A stretch of 58,248 nt of DNA from an uncultured Veillonellaceae bacterium. GTDB taxonomy: Bacteria; Bacillota; Negativicutes; Selenomonadales; Selenomonadaceae. A program made the position numbers and the translations under genes. The stretch spans positions 1-58,248 of the forward strand of contig OMWS01000029.1 of assembly GCA_900314825.1 (NCBI GenBank), given 5' to 3'. Within the stretch, counting starts at the first letter, position 1; each line of letters begins with the position of its first letter. The notes under the pieces were generated by a model. That model ran no database searches. It was not told where the DNA came from and saw only the letters and a program-made list of their open reading frames with translations. Shown here in pieces: positions 10,241-19,258 of this stretch.

Positions 10241-10852
10241 TCACAGCAAGGATTTCATGCGCTCCACCGGCACGGAAAGATCCATATGGCCGGAAAGCGT
10301 CTCAATATTTTTGCCTTCGATCAGGATGTGGACATTCTTGACTTCGGGGAAATCCGTCAGCGTGTTGACGATCGAGCCGACGAGCATCTCCTCGCCCGTC
10401 GAGCCGCCGACGAAATTCGTCTGGAGCTCCTTGCTGAAGTTCACGACGGCCGTGCCACCCTTCAGCGTGACGGAGAGAAGTTTTGCCTTCTTCGGGAAAA
10501 TTTTCGCCTGCCCTTTTTCCGTCGGCCCTTGCATGAGCGATGCGAGCGCTGCCGTGTATTTGTCTTTGTCCTTGCTCGTCGTGATCTTGCGCGACGAAGC
10601 GATGAGCTTCGTGCCCTGCTCGTTCGGGTAATAGACCTCGATGGTCAGCGTCTCGGAATCGGACGCCTTCGGTTTCGCAGAAGACGAAGACGATGATGAC
10701 GCCTCGCTACCTTTCGAGGAACTTGCAGAAGATACCGCGCTCGAAGCCGCAGGTTCCTTGGATGCCTGATTGCCGCAACCAGCCAAAACTGCGGACAACG
10801 CCAATACGCACGCAAGGAGGAGCGCAGAAAACATCGGCTTCCATCTCTTCAT
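10241..10852 (-). CDS. GerMN domain lipoprotein
   Basis: A 203-residue secreted lipoprotein. The N-terminus has a basic start, a hydrophobic stretch and lipobox LAGC, giving lipidated Cys at about residue 26, then a Ser/Ala-rich linker (about 30-60). The rest matches a GerMN domain: LTIEVYYPNEQGTKL, a hydrophobic strand pair, and TLTDFPEVKNVHILIEG. GerMN domains occur in spore-germination GerM and in wall-associated lipoproteins, often beside amidases, as here. Start ATG 10852 has TAGGAG 8 nt upstream. Probably acts at the peptidoglycan; ligand unknown. Confidence 0.88.
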   Translation of the reverse strand: MKRWKPMFSALLLACVLALSAVLAGCGNQASKEPAASSAVSSASSSKGSEASSSSSSSAKPKASDSETLTIEVYYPNEQGTKLIASSRKITTSKDKDKYTAALASLMQGPTEKGQAKIFPKKAKLLSVTLKGGTAVVNFSKELQTNFVGGSTGEEMLVGSIVNTLTDFPEVKNVHILIEGKNIETLSGHMDLSVPVERMKSLL

Positions 10853-10907
10853 GGGGAACACTCCTAACAGTTCAATTTCAATGTCATGGAATCATCATCG
10901 CACGGCT

Positions 10908-11975
10908 TCAACGTTCCGTGAAGTAGCGGCTGAGTCCGACCGCGAGCGCATAAGCCAGCCGCTCCTGATATTCTTCATCCGCCAGCAAATCTTCCTCTGC
11001 TGGATTCGTGACGAACGCGAGCTCGACGAGCGATGCCGGCATGGAAGAATGGCGGATGACGTAGAAATTCGCCGTCTTGACGCCGCGATTGCGACGGCCG
11101 CCGGCACGATCCAGCTCCTCATTGAGGATGGTCGCGAGGCGTGCCCCGCGCGACGAGCCCGCGCAATAGTACGTCTCCATGCCGTTCGCGTCCGCATTCG
11201 AAAACGCGTTGCAATGGATGCTGAGGAACACTTCTGCGCCCGGCGTGCGTTCGCCGACGTCGACACGCGCCTGGAGCTCCTGTCCGGCCGTAGCGTTCGG
11301 GCCGTAGACATCGACATCCGTGTCACGCGTCATCGCCGTCCGCGCGCCCGACGCCTCGAGGATGCGCTGGAGATCCTGTGCGACGGCGAGCGTGACGCTC
11401 GCTTCCGTCACGCCCGAAGGCCCGACGGCGCCCGTGTCGCTGCCGCCATGTCCGGGGTCGATCACGACTGTGTGGCCTTTCACGCCATCGACGGAGGGCG
11501 CCTCGGGTTCTGCCGGCTTTTGATAAATGTCAAACGCGAGGCGGAACGGCTTGCGTGCGCGGCGATCGGCTTCGATGGCCGTGACCTTGACGGCCGCTTC
11601 GCCAAACGTTGGAGCGAGCGCGATGTGGAGCTCCGTATGGCGCTCGCCTGTTTCATCGATGCGAATCTCTTTGACGATATTGCTCGACTGCTGGATGTGC
11701 TGCTTGAGATTGCCGCGCACCGTATCCGCGAGATCGATGACGATTTCCTTCTTGAGCAAGGTCTTCTGCCGGATCTCGTATTTCACATCGGATTCGTTCA
11801 TGCCGATCTCGATGCGCCACGCGTCCGCGCCATCCACCTTCGTCGCATACGACTGGAAATAATTCAGTTCGTGGACGGGCTGCTGACGTGCAGCCGAAGC
11901 TGTCGTGATGCCAAAGAGCGGCAACAAAACCGCGAAAGCGATCAGAAACCGGCTGGCTTTCCAAAGATATTGCAT
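10908..11975 (-). CDS. N-acetylmuramoyl-L-alanine amidase with AMIN-like domain
   Basis: Cleaves the amide between muramic acid and the stem peptide. 355 residues: signal peptide (cut near Ala-Ser-Ala, about residue 28), an AMIN-like beta domain (about 40-150) and an Amidase_3 catalytic domain (about 168-352). Zinc and catalytic residues visible: His176 (DPGHGG), Glu191, His254 (SIHCNA) and Glu318 (VELAFVTN). Likely periplasmic, for wall remodelling or daughter-cell separation. Followed by the GerMN lipoprotein gene, probably in the same operon. Confidence 0.93.
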   Translation of the reverse strand: MQYLWKASRFLIAFAVLLPLFGITTASAARQQPVHELNYFQSYATKVDGADAWRIEIGMNESDVKYEIRQKTLLKKEIVIDLADTVRGNLKQHIQQSSNIVKEIRIDETGERHTELHIALAPTFGEAAVKVTAIEADRRARKPFRLAFDIYQKPAEPEAPSVDGVKGHTVVIDPGHGGSDTGAVGPSGVTEASVTLAVAQDLQRILEASGARTAMTRDTDVDVYGPNATAGQELQARVDVGERTPGAEVFLSIHCNAFSNADANGMETYYCAGSSRGARLATILNEELDRAGGRRNRGVKTANFYVIRHSSMPASLVELAFVTNPAEEDLLADEEYQERLAYALAVGLSRYFTER

Positions 11976-11997
11976 GAGTAATGCTTCCCTCTTCTCC

Positions 11998-12201
11998 TCA
12001 ATCGTCTTTCATGAGTTCGCGTGCTTCTTCTTCCGCGGCTTCCGTCGCTTCCTTGTCATACGCGATTTCGATCGTGATGTAATCGCCCTCGGAGAGGCCG
12101 CCTGGAAGATAGCTCTTCGGGAAATTGCACTTCTTCATGTCGTCGCCGAGAAGCAGCACCGCCTTGTCTTCCTCGAAGCGGTCGATGTATGCCGAGATCA
12201 T
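11998..12201 (-). CDS. DUF3006 domain protein
   Basis: 67 residues, MISAYIDRFEEDKAVLLLGD at the start, a small beta-rich fold and an acidic helical tail. DUF3006 proteins are typically encoded next to ComEC-like metallo-beta-lactamase proteins; here its ATG directly abuts the TAA of the upstream metallo-beta-lactamase gene. Function of the family is unknown. Confidence 0.85.
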   Translation of the reverse strand: MISAYIDRFEEDKAVLLLGDDMKKCNFPKSYLPGGLSEGDYITIEIAYDKEATEAAEEEARELMKDD

Positions 12202-13137
12202 TTATTTTTCCCCTTTCACATCATACGCCTTGCCGTCCGTCGTGATGGTGATCGTGCCGTTCTTGTCCGTCTCGAAAATCTTAGCCTTGATCTTCTTGTA
12301 CGCGGCGAGCGTTTCCTTGTGCGGATGACCGTAATCATTGCCGGCGCCGCAGGAAATGAGGCAGACTTCCGGCTGCACGGCATCGAGATACGCTTTCGAC
12401 GACGACGTATGGCTGCCGTGATGCGGAGCTTTCAGCACGAGGCTCTTAACGCCATCGCGATGCGCCTGGAGGATCGCCGCTTCCGTCTCTTTTTCCGCAT
12501 CGCCCGTGAACAGCATCGTGAAGTCGCCAAAGACGAGGCGGCCGACGACCGATTCATTGTTCGGGTTGTGCTTGTAGCCTTTGTCCCGCCCTTTCTTGAC
12601 GAGATCCGCGCTCGGAGAAAGCACTTCAAAGCGCACGCCGCCGCCGAGGTCGAGCACGTCGCCCGCCTTGAGGCCCTGGCGCTTGACGCCCTGCGCTTTC
12701 GCCTTTTTGAGATAGCCCGTGAAAAGCTTCGACGTCGACGGCATGCCGTTGTCGTAGATCATGCCGATCTTGTATCCGCCATCGAACAGCACGTCCATGC
12801 CGCCGATGTGGTCGGCATGCGGATGCGTGAGGATGACCTTGTCGATGTTCTTCACGTTCGCCTTCTTGAGCTCTTTCGCGAGCTTGTCGCGCTCATCCAC
12901 GTCGCTCGTGTCGACGAGCACCGTCTGCTCCGGCGTTTCGATGAGGATCGCATCGCCCTGGCCGACGTTGAGCATCTTCACGGTCACCTTACCAGAGACC
13001 GCTGAAGACGCGCTGGAAGACGCGCCCTGCGAACTTGCGCCGCTGCCTGACGTCCCTGGATTGCCGCAACCGGCGAGCAGCAGCAGCGAGACGCAGAGCA
13101 GCAAGCTGAATGAGAGGATCGCTTTCCAAAGTTTCAT
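12202..13137 (-). CDS. ComEC-like metallo-beta-lactamase fold lipoprotein
   Basis: 311 residues. A lipoprotein signal (LAGC, Cys24) and Ser/Ala-rich linker lead into a metallo-beta-lactamase domain resembling the C-terminal domain of ComEC: MLNVGQGDAILIETP, metal ligands in THPHADHIGGMD, FTGDAEKETE and LKAPHHGSHTS. ComEC itself imports DNA during transformation and this domain is thought to degrade the second strand; free secreted forms are common in Firmicutes with unproven substrate. A link to the pilus/competence operon 10 kb away is possible but not shown. Confidence 0.9.
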   Translation of the reverse strand: MKLWKAILSFSLLLCVSLLLLAGCGNPGTSGSGASSQGASSSASSAVSGKVTVKMLNVGQGDAILIETPEQTVLVDTSDVDERDKLAKELKKANVKNIDKVILTHPHADHIGGMDVLFDGGYKIGMIYDNGMPSTSKLFTGYLKKAKAQGVKRQGLKAGDVLDLGGGVRFEVLSPSADLVKKGRDKGYKHNPNNESVVGRLVFGDFTMLFTGDAEKETEAAILQAHRDGVKSLVLKAPHHGSHTSSSKAYLDAVQPEVCLISCGAGNDYGHPHKETLAAYKKIKAKIFETDKNGTITITTDGKAYDVKGEK

Positions 13138-13170
13138 ATGCTAGACCTTTCTATCCTGTGCGTCAAATCA

Positions 13171-14103
13171 TCACTTTGCTTCGCCGAGAATCCGCACTTC
13201 CGGGTGGAGCTCGACGCCGTGCGCCTCTTTGACGCGGCGCTGGACTTCGTGGATGACGCCGAGCACGTCCTCAGCCGTCGCGCCGCCGAGATTCACGACG
13301 AAACCCGCATGCTTCGTCGAAACCTGCGCGCGTCCGACCGTCAGGCCCTTGAGCCCTGTCTCCTGGATCAGCGTGCCCGCAAAATAGCCTTTCGGCCGCT
13401 TGAACGTCGAGCCCGCGCTCGCAAGTTCGAGCGGCTGCTTCGATTCACGGCGCTGCGTGAAGTCGGCGATCTTTGCATCGATATCCGCCTGGACACCTTG
13501 CTGCAATTGGAGCTCGACCTCGCAGATCGCTTCGCCATTCGCTTGGAAGATGCTGTGACGATAGCCAAGATCGATTTCTCCGACAGCTCGCTCGACAAGC
13601 TCGCCGTCCCGCGTCACGGAACGGACGCAGGCAACGACGTTTTTCATCTCGCCGTCATACGCGCCCGCATTCATGAAGCAGGCGCCGCCGAGGCTGCCCG
13701 GGATGCCGCAGGCAAATTCCATGCCCGTGAGCCCGTGCGCAGCAGCAGCAGCCGAAACATCCTTGAGGTGCGCCCCTGCGCCTGCCGTGATCTTCGTGCT
13801 TTCGACGCGGATGTCCGACATCGGATGGTTGAATTTCACGACCGCGCCGCGGATGCCGCCATCGAGCACGAGCACGTTCGAGCCGTTGCCGAGGAGCGTG
13901 ACAGGAACGCCATGCTTCTTGACGCGTTTCAGCACGCGTGCAACCTCTTCCATCGAGCCCGGCAAGATGAGTACGTCGGCAGGCCCGCCGATTTCGAAGG
14001 TCGTATGGAGCCGCATCGGTTCGTCCACAAGCACCTGGCTGGACGACAAAAACGTCCGCAGGTCGCGGACGAAAGAGTTCATGGTTTCATTCATTATATC
14101 CAT
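13171..14103 (-). CDS. murB: UDP-N-acetylenolpyruvoylglucosamine reductase
   Basis: Makes UDP-MurNAc, the committed step of peptidoglycan synthesis. 310 residues with FAD-binding elements LGNGSNVLVLDGG and GIPGSLGGACFMNAGAYDGEM and the catalytic C-terminal region AGSTFKRPKGYFAG and NLGGATAEDV; the short loop form indicates type II MurB, usual in Firmicutes. Start taken at ATG 14103; ATG 14094 (three codons later) is equally plausible from the weak ribosome site. It begins 6 nt after trmL. Confidence 0.95.
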   Translation of the reverse strand: MDIMNETMNSFVRDLRTFLSSSQVLVDEPMRLHTTFEIGGPADVLILPGSMEEVARVLKRVKKHGVPVTLLGNGSNVLVLDGGIRGAVVKFNHPMSDIRVESTKITAGAGAHLKDVSAAAAAHGLTGMEFACGIPGSLGGACFMNAGAYDGEMKNVVACVRSVTRDGELVERAVGEIDLGYRHSIFQANGEAICEVELQLQQGVQADIDAKIADFTQRRESKQPLELASAGSTFKRPKGYFAGTLIQETGLKGLTVGRAQVSTKHAGFVVNLGGATAEDVLGVIHEVQRRVKEAHGVELHPEVRILGEAK

Positions 14104-14109
14104 CCCATC

Positions 14110-14592
14110 TCAAATATGAAGACCCGGGCCCTTGCCTGCGAGTCCGGCAAACCCTTGTTGGCGCAGCGCTTCGTAAGCCACGATGGCCACGGAGTTCGAA
14201 AGGTTCAGCGACCGCGCCTCCGCGATCATCGGGATGCGCACCGCTCGGTCCCATTTCATCTGCAAGAGTTCTTCCGGCAGGCCCCGCGATTCCTTGCCGA
14301 AGACCAGGAAATCATCCGGCCCGTACGTGGCGTCCGTATAGGCGCGCGGCGCCTTCGTCGAAAGATAGTGAAAGGCGTGGCCATGATACATGGCCGCGAC
14401 CTCCGCGAAGCAATTGTGATAATGCACGCGCACGAGATGCCAATAGTCGAGCCCGGCATGACGCAGATGCTTCTCGTCCGTCGAAAAGCCGAGCGGCCGC
14501 ACGAGATGAAGCTCCATCCCCGTCGCCGCACAGAGACGCGCGATGTTCCCCGTGTTGCCCGGGATCTCCGGCTCTACCAAAACAATGTGCAA
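14110..14592 (-). CDS. trmL: tRNA (cytidine/uridine-34-2'-O)-methyltransferase
   Basis: 160-residue SPOUT methyltransferase. Family marks: start VLVEPEIPGNTGNIARLC, FGKESRGLPEELL, and the knot motif VRIPMIAEARSLNLSNSVAI. TrmL methylates the wobble ribose of certain leucine tRNAs. Located between queE and murB in a run of minus-strand genes with short gaps. Confidence 0.92.
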   Translation of the reverse strand: MHIVLVEPEIPGNTGNIARLCAATGMELHLVRPLGFSTDEKHLRHAGLDYWHLVRVHYHNCFAEVAAMYHGHAFHYLSTKAPRAYTDATYGPDDFLVFGKESRGLPEELLQMKWDRAVRIPMIAEARSLNLSNSVAIVAYEALRQQGFAGLAGKGPGLHI

Positions 14593-14622
14593 AACGATTT
14601 TCCCTTCCTTGCGATCAGGCGA

Positions 14623-15369
14623 TCAAAGCTGCCCGATAAACTTGTGCGTCTGCGGGATGACGCGTGCGTCCCGCACGTGGCGCATAGCCTCGGCCTGCAT
14701 CGCGAGCACGCGTTCCGGCGGGCAGGCCGCCACGCCGCCGCACGGCGTCACGGGCTGGAGGATCAGCAGCGCATCAGGCGCCACGCTTTCTAAAAGCGAA
14801 ACGGCGCGGATGAATTCCTCGTCCGGCGTGTTTTCCGCGATGACCATCTTCACGTAAAGTTCCTTGCGGCGTGCGAGCGTCAGGAAACGACGATGCGCGT
14901 CCCAGAGCGCCTCGCCCGTAGCGCTCGGCAGCTTCAGATCCATGCTGATGATATCGACATCATCGAGCACCGTCGCCAAAGGCTCGGATAGCGTGCCATT
15001 CGTCTCGAGCAAAAACGGCGTCAGCGCATCGACTTTGCCGCGCAACGTATGGATGAACGGCGCATGCAGCAATGGCTCGCCTCCCGTGAAGCTCACGGCC
15101 TGTGCCGGCGCCTCGACGAGCAGCGCCTGGATCTGCACGGCGGCATCCTCCGCGCTGACGGGATTGAGGAGTTCATGAAACATACGGCTACCCGCCGCTG
15201 TCTCGATGCGGCAGGCAGGATGCGCCCCGATCGCGTGTTCCGTGTCGCAGTAAGCGCAGTGGAGATTGCATCCCTCGAACCGCACGAATACCTGTCGGCA
15301 TCCGACATACTTGCCTTCGCCCTGGATGGACGAAAAGATCTCAATGATATTTTCGCTGTCCTTGCTCAT
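14623..15369 (-). CDS. queE: 7-carboxy-7-deazaguanine synthase
   Basis: Radical SAM enzyme converting 6-carboxytetrahydropterin to 7-carboxy-7-deazaguanine for queuosine. 248 residues; the cluster motif CX3CX2C is Cys34, Cys38 and Cys41 ([13 protein letters not shown]), preceded by [13 protein letters not shown], and FTGGEPLL follows. ATG 15369 is preferred: it fits the family N-terminus ([19 protein letters not shown]) and has a GGGGG site upstream; an open frame extends 44 codons further but overlaps queD. Confidence 0.93.
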   Translation of the reverse strand: MSKDSENIIEIFSSIQGEGKYVGCRQVFVRFEGCNLHCAYCDTEHAIGAHPACRIETAAGSRMFHELLNPVSAEDAAVQIQALLVEAPAQAVSFTGGEPLLHAPFIHTLRGKVDALTPFLLETNGTLSEPLATVLDDVDIISMDLKLPSATGEALWDAHRRFLTLARRKELYVKMVIAENTPDEEFIRAVSLLESVAPDALLILQPVTPCGGVAACPPERVLAMQAEAMRHVRDARVIPQTHKFIGQL

Positions 15370-15410
15370 CGCAGCGGCCCCCTGTCTCTCGATTTTATGG
15401 GAAAAATTGT

Positions 15411-15797
15411 TTACGGTTTTGAATACGTCACGCTCGATTTCGGCGACTCCCAGACCGTCACGGCAGAGAGTGCCGCATCGCTGCCATGTGCCTCGAAGCA
15501 CGCAGCCGGCGCGAGTTCTTCAAAAATGATGCGCGCGAGATTTTCTGCTGTCGGCTTCGTGTCGCTCGAAAAGGGTTCGAGTTCGTTGAGATATCGATGG
15601 TCAAAACGATCGAGCGCATCATGGAGCGCCGCTTTCACGGTCTTGAAATCGATCAGCATGCCGAGATCGTCGAGCTTCGTGCCTTGCACCGTCGCTTCGA
15701 CGACCCAGTTATGCCCGTGCAGCCGCGCGCATTTGCCCGGATATCCGGGAATCTGGTGCGCCGCTTCGAACGCACCTTGTACTTTCAATTGATACAT
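15411..15797 (-). CDS. queD: 6-carboxy-5,6,7,8-tetrahydropterin synthase
   Basis: Converts dihydroneopterin triphosphate to 6-carboxytetrahydropterin, the step before QueE. 128 residues with zinc ligands His14, His27 and His29 (AAH and LHGHN), catalytic Cys23 and [13 protein letters not shown] at the end. It starts 1 nt after the glycosyltransferase stop and precedes queE; queC and queF are not in the window. No preQ1 riboswitch is visible, in keeping with an operon-internal position. Confidence 0.95.
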   Translation of the reverse strand: MYQLKVQGAFEAAHQIPGYPGKCARLHGHNWVVEATVQGTKLDDLGMLIDFKTVKAALHDALDRFDHRYLNELEPFSSDTKPTAENLARIIFEELAPAACFEAHGSDAALSAVTVWESPKSSVTYSKP

Positions 15798-15798
15798 G

Positions 15799-17079
15799 TC
15801 AATCCTTCCGCTCCGTTGCCCCTACATTTTTCGTGTTCTTGACATTGCCTACGATGTCGCTCATCGTCATGGCGCGCGTGTGCTTCGTATGGCTCCACTC
15901 ATGCTCGTTGCGGTGGATGAAGCCGAGGAAGATGATCGGGATCCACGAGTAGATGAAGACCGGATACAGCAGCATATAGAGCCACGATTTCCATTTCGCG
16001 CGGATCTTGATCAAGATGATCATCGGCAGGATGTACTGGCCGAGCATGATGGCCGTCATGAGCTGCGACGGCATGAAATTGTAGATGTTCGTATAAAACG
16101 GCGGGAATGCGAGCTGGATGTAGCTGATGACGATGAAGACCGTCGAGATCATCAGGAAATGCGGCTGCATGAGATAGATGCACTCGTCCCACATACGGAT
16201 GTCCTTGTGCTTCCAACCGGCCTTGAGCATCTTCGGGATGAAACGGTTGCCGACATCGAACTGGCCCTGCGCCCAGCGACGGCGCTGGTTCCACGATTGC
16301 TTGAATGTCAGCGGCTTCTCGTCGTAGATGATCGCGTCGTGCGCCCAGGCTGTCTTGATGCCTTCGGCCATGCACTTCATCGTGAATTCCATGTCTTCTG
16401 TCAGGCACGTCGCCTGCCAGCCATGCTTTTTGAGGATCTCGACATCAAAGCACATGCCCGTGCCGCCAAGGCACGCGGAAAGGCCGATGTTCGACTTCGC
16501 GAGATGCGAAATGTAGCAGATGACCCAGAACGCGATGGCAAACGTGCCGGACACCCACGTGTCGTACGGATTCTTTGCATCCATGTAGCCCTGGATGACC
16601 TTGTCGCCCTTGCAGAGACGGTTGTTCATCTCCATGAGGAACTGCGGATGCACGAGATTGTCCGCATCGAACACGCAGATGGCATCGTACTGCTTTTCCA
16701 TCTTGAAGAGGCGGTCAAACATCCAGTCGAGCGCATAACCTTTGCTCTTCTTCGTCGGATGCGTGCGCACGTGCACGAGCGCGCCAGCCTCTTCTGCCAC
16801 TTTCGCCGTGTTATCCGAACAATTATCCGCAATCACGTAGATGTCATACATATCTTTCGGATAACTGATCTGCTGGAGATTCTCCACGAGATCGCCGATG
16901 ACGACTTCCTCATTGTGCGCGGCCACGACGAGCGCGAACGTCTTCCTGGGCGTCGTGATCTTCTTTTCCTTGCGCCGCCACATGCCGCAGAAGCCGATGA
17001 CGAAGAAATAGAGCGTGAAGAGAAAAATGAGAATCTGCATCGGCACCATGATGATGTCGAAGGGATGCGTGAGGGTCAT
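15799..17079 (-). CDS. Family 2 membrane glycosyltransferase
   Basis: 426 residues. An N-terminal transmembrane helix (about 10-32), then a GT-A domain with VVAAHNEEVVIGDLVE, DADNL (138-142), TEDMEF and QRRRWAQGQ, the processive-type D,D,D,QxxRW pattern, then three or four C-terminal transmembrane helices (about 305-400). Resembles poly-GlcNAc/hyaluronan synthase-like enzymes of the inner membrane. Sugar and product cannot be told. It sits between phospholipid genes and queD; the link may be just operon packing. Confidence 0.88.
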   Translation of the reverse strand: MTLTHPFDIIMVPMQILIFLFTLYFFVIGFCGMWRRKEKKITTPRKTFALVVAAHNEEVVIGDLVENLQQISYPKDMYDIYVIADNCSDNTAKVAEEAGALVHVRTHPTKKSKGYALDWMFDRLFKMEKQYDAICVFDADNLVHPQFLMEMNNRLCKGDKVIQGYMDAKNPYDTWVSGTFAIAFWVICYISHLAKSNIGLSACLGGTGMCFDVEILKKHGWQATCLTEDMEFTMKCMAEGIKTAWAHDAIIYDEKPLTFKQSWNQRRRWAQGQFDVGNRFIPKMLKAGWKHKDIRMWDECIYLMQPHFLMISTVFIVISYIQLAFPPFYTNIYNFMPSQLMTAIMLGQYILPMIILIKIRAKWKSWLYMLLYPVFIYSWIPIIFLGFIHRNEHEWSHTKHTRAMTMSDIVGNVKNTKNVGATERKD

Positions 17080-17082
17080 ACT

Positions 17083-17793
17083 TCAATCCTTCTTGCAGAA
17101 AAGCAGAAACAGCGAATTCACGATGCCGAACGCCGCATACGTCGAGAAAACCGCAACAAAAACCGCCGGGCAGACGGCGCCGCGTCCCGCCCAGACGATC
17201 GCGACGAACATGAGCGCGGCGAAAATCTTCGGCACGAGATACATCTTGTCGCCGCCATCGCCTTTGAAATTCGGATAATGCACCTGGCTCACCATGAGAT
17301 AGGCGACGATGGCCATCACGAGAGGATACGACCAGCCGAAACTGTGCGGGTCGACACTCAGCGAGACAAAGAGCATCGTCGTCATCGCGACGATGTTGCC
17401 GCCGGCTGGGATCGCGAGGCCTTGGAAATAGCCGTGGATATCATTCGCATTCACATTGAAGCGCGTGAGGCGCCACATGCCGCAGCATGCAAAAAAGATC
17501 GCGACGACGCAGCCGAGGATGCCGAAATCTTTCAGGCAAAACTCATACGCGAGGAGCGCAGGCGCGACGCCGAACGAGCCGAGGTCGCAAAGAGAATCCA
17601 TTTCCTTGCCGAACTCGCTCGCGACGCCGAAAAAACGCGCCGTGCGCCCGTCAAGGCCATCCGCGACAAGCGCGCAAAAAATGAAGATCGACGCAAGCAA
17701 AAAATCATGATGCAGCGTCGAAAGCATCGAGCACATGCCGAACACGAGATTCGACGCCGTGCACATATTCGGGATGATTCTCCGATAATTCAT
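17083..17793 (-). CDS. pssA: CDP-diacylglycerol-serine O-phosphatidyltransferase
   Basis: Integral membrane enzyme making phosphatidylserine. 236 residues with the CDP-alcohol phosphotransferase signature: Asp45 and Asp48 in VADGLDGRTAR, then Gly, Asp66 and Asp70 (GKEMDSLCD), and several transmembrane helices. ATG 17793 overlaps the psd stop as ATGA. A longer open frame upstream is inside psd and is not the gene. Confidence 0.95.
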   Translation of the reverse strand: MNYRRIIPNMCTASNLVFGMCSMLSTLHHDFLLASIFIFCALVADGLDGRTARFFGVASEFGKEMDSLCDLGSFGVAPALLAYEFCLKDFGILGCVVAIFFACCGMWRLTRFNVNANDIHGYFQGLAIPAGGNIVAMTTMLFVSLSVDPHSFGWSYPLVMAIVAYLMVSQVHYPNFKGDGGDKMYLVPKIFAALMFVAIVWAGRGAVCPAVFVAVFSTYAAFGIVNSLFLLFCKKD

Positions 17794-18452
17794 TCGATTG
17801 ATTCTCCCTTTTCCGTTTCCTTGATGCGGCCGAGCACCGTCTTGCCGCCCGTCACCTTCTGCCCAGGCCGTACGAGCACATCGACCTCTGACACCGGCAT
17901 CGTGACCTCGAGGCACGAGCCGAAGCGGATCATGCCATAGAGCTCGCCCTGCTTCAGCACGTCATCCATCGTCACCCACGACACGATGCGCCGCGCGAGG
18001 ATGCCCGCGATCTGCTTGACCGTGATGCGCAGGCGGTCGCTCTCGAGGCCGATGAGGTGATGCTCATTGACGAATCCGACTTCGTCCTTGTAAGCCGGCC
18101 GGAAGCGCCCGCAGAAATATTTTTGCAGCTTGATCTCGCCGTCCATCGGGCTGCGGTTCACGTGCACGTTGAAGACCGACATGAAGATGACGACCTTCTT
18201 GCACGGCCCCGCGACGAACTCGTCCGGATCGTGCGCGAGATCGACGACCTCCTGCACCGTCCCGTCCGCCGGCGAAAAAATCGCGGTCGCATCCCGCGTA
18301 ATCGTGCGATGCGGATTGCGGAAAAAATAGCAGAAATAGAGCATCAGCACGAATGGCACGATGGCCGCGTACGGGTGCAAGCCGAACCCGAACAGCACGG
18401 CCAGCACGAAGCACGTCGCGATAAACGGGTAGCCCTCTCGAACAATCGTCAA
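17790..18452 (-). CDS. psd: Phosphatidylserine decarboxylase
   Basis: Makes phosphatidylethanolamine from phosphatidylserine. 220 residues, the short archaeal/Firmicute type, with an N-terminal membrane segment (about 10-45), SPADGTV, FMSVFNVHVNRSP and the self-cleavage site FGS (Ser179), which becomes the pyruvoyl group. Ribosome site GGAGGTG precedes the start. Together with pssA it gives the complete two-step PE route. Confidence 0.95.
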   Translation of the reverse strand: MTIVREGYPFIATCFVLAVLFGFGLHPYAAIVPFVLMLYFCYFFRNPHRTITRDATAIFSPADGTVQEVVDLAHDPDEFVAGPCKKVVIFMSVFNVHVNRSPMDGEIKLQKYFCGRFRPAYKDEVGFVNEHHLIGLESDRLRITVKQIAGILARRIVSWVTMDDVLKQGELYGMIRFGSCLEVTMPVSEVDVLVRPGQKVTGGKTVLGRIKETEKGESIE

Positions 18453-18507
18453 AGGGACACCTCCTACAAATTTCTGGACTCATTATAGAGGAAAGCGCCG
18501 CATTTGT

Positions 18508-19233
18508 CTACTTTCGCGATGCATGCACCTTCAGCACGAACTTCGGCAGCGCGAGCAAGCGCCCTGCCCGCTTCGGCTGCATCATGCCGCGGAACAGCCA
18601 CTCGAGTTTCGCGCGCTGCATCCAGCGCGGCGCGCGCTTCATGACGCCCGCCATGACATCGAACGTCCCGCCGACGCCGATGCAGACCGGCACGCCGAGC
18701 ACGTCCTTGTATTTTTTCAGCCATTTTTCCTGCTTCGGCACGCCGAGCGCCGCGAGCAGGATGTCCGGCTTCGCCGCCTGGATCTCCGATACGATGGCCG
18801 GCTCGTCCGTTTCCGTGAAAAAGCCGTTGCGCGTGCCGACGATCTCAATGCCGGGATACAGCGCTTCCGCTTTCGCTTTCGCCTTATCTGCCACGCCGGG
18901 CGCCGAGCCGAAGAAATAGATGCGGTAGCCTTTCTGTGGCGCGATGCGCATGAGTTCCTGTGCCATGTCATAGCCCGCGACGCGCTCCGGCATCGCGTGA
19001 CCGAGATGGTGCGCAGCCCAGACCGTGCCAGCGCCGTCCGGCGTCACCATGTCCGCCGCGCAAAGAATGTCCTTGAGCGCTTTGTCATGTGTCGCGCGCA
19101 TGAGCATTTCCGCATTGGCCGTCGCGATGAGATGCGGCTTCCGCTCCGCGATGTATCCTTCGACACGTGACACAGCTTCCGCCATCGTGACCGCATCGAC
19201 GGGCACGCCCAAAATCTTGACTTTCTCTGCCAT
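18508..19233 (-). CDS. WecG/TagA/CpsF family glycosyltransferase
   Basis: 241 residues of the GT26 family, which transfers ManNAc (or ManNAcA) to lipid-linked GlcNAc for teichoic-acid linkage units or enterobacterial common antigen. Family motifs: ILGVPVDAVTMAEAV, TANAEML, TPDGAGTVW, FFGSAPGVADKA, and GVGGTFDVMAG followed by RAPRWMQRAKLEWLFR. ATG 19233 lies behind AGAAGGAG; an in-frame start 26 codons upstream overlaps aroB. In a diderm Firmicute the product is probably an envelope polysaccharide, not wall teichoic acid. Confidence 0.9.
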   Translation of the reverse strand: MAEKVKILGVPVDAVTMAEAVSRVEGYIAERKPHLIATANAEMLMRATHDKALKDILCAADMVTPDGAGTVWAAHHLGHAMPERVAGYDMAQELMRIAPQKGYRIYFFGSAPGVADKAKAKAEALYPGIEIVGTRNGFFTETDEPAIVSEIQAAKPDILLAALGVPKQEKWLKKYKDVLGVPVCIGVGGTFDVMAGVMKRAPRWMQRAKLEWLFRGMMQPKRAGRLLALPKFVLKVHASRK

Positions 19234-19258
19234 CAGCAATCTCCTTCTCTGCTCCGCC

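Noticed and set aside
15370..15501. N-terminal extension of QueE by 44 residues
   Set aside because: The extension overlaps the end of queD, has no ribosome site at its start and does not look like the conserved QueE N-terminus, which begins at ATG 15369.
15798..15860. preQ1 riboswitch before queD
   Set aside because: queD begins 1 nt after the glycosyltransferase stop, leaving no room for a leader, and no preQ1 aptamer pattern is present.
15796..17940. A 714-codon open frame on the plus strand opposite the glycosyltransferase, pssA and psd genes
   Set aside because: It is full of His/Arg/Asp low-complexity runs, has no domain I can recognise and lies exactly opposite three well supported genes; GC-rich coding DNA often leaves the antisense frame open.
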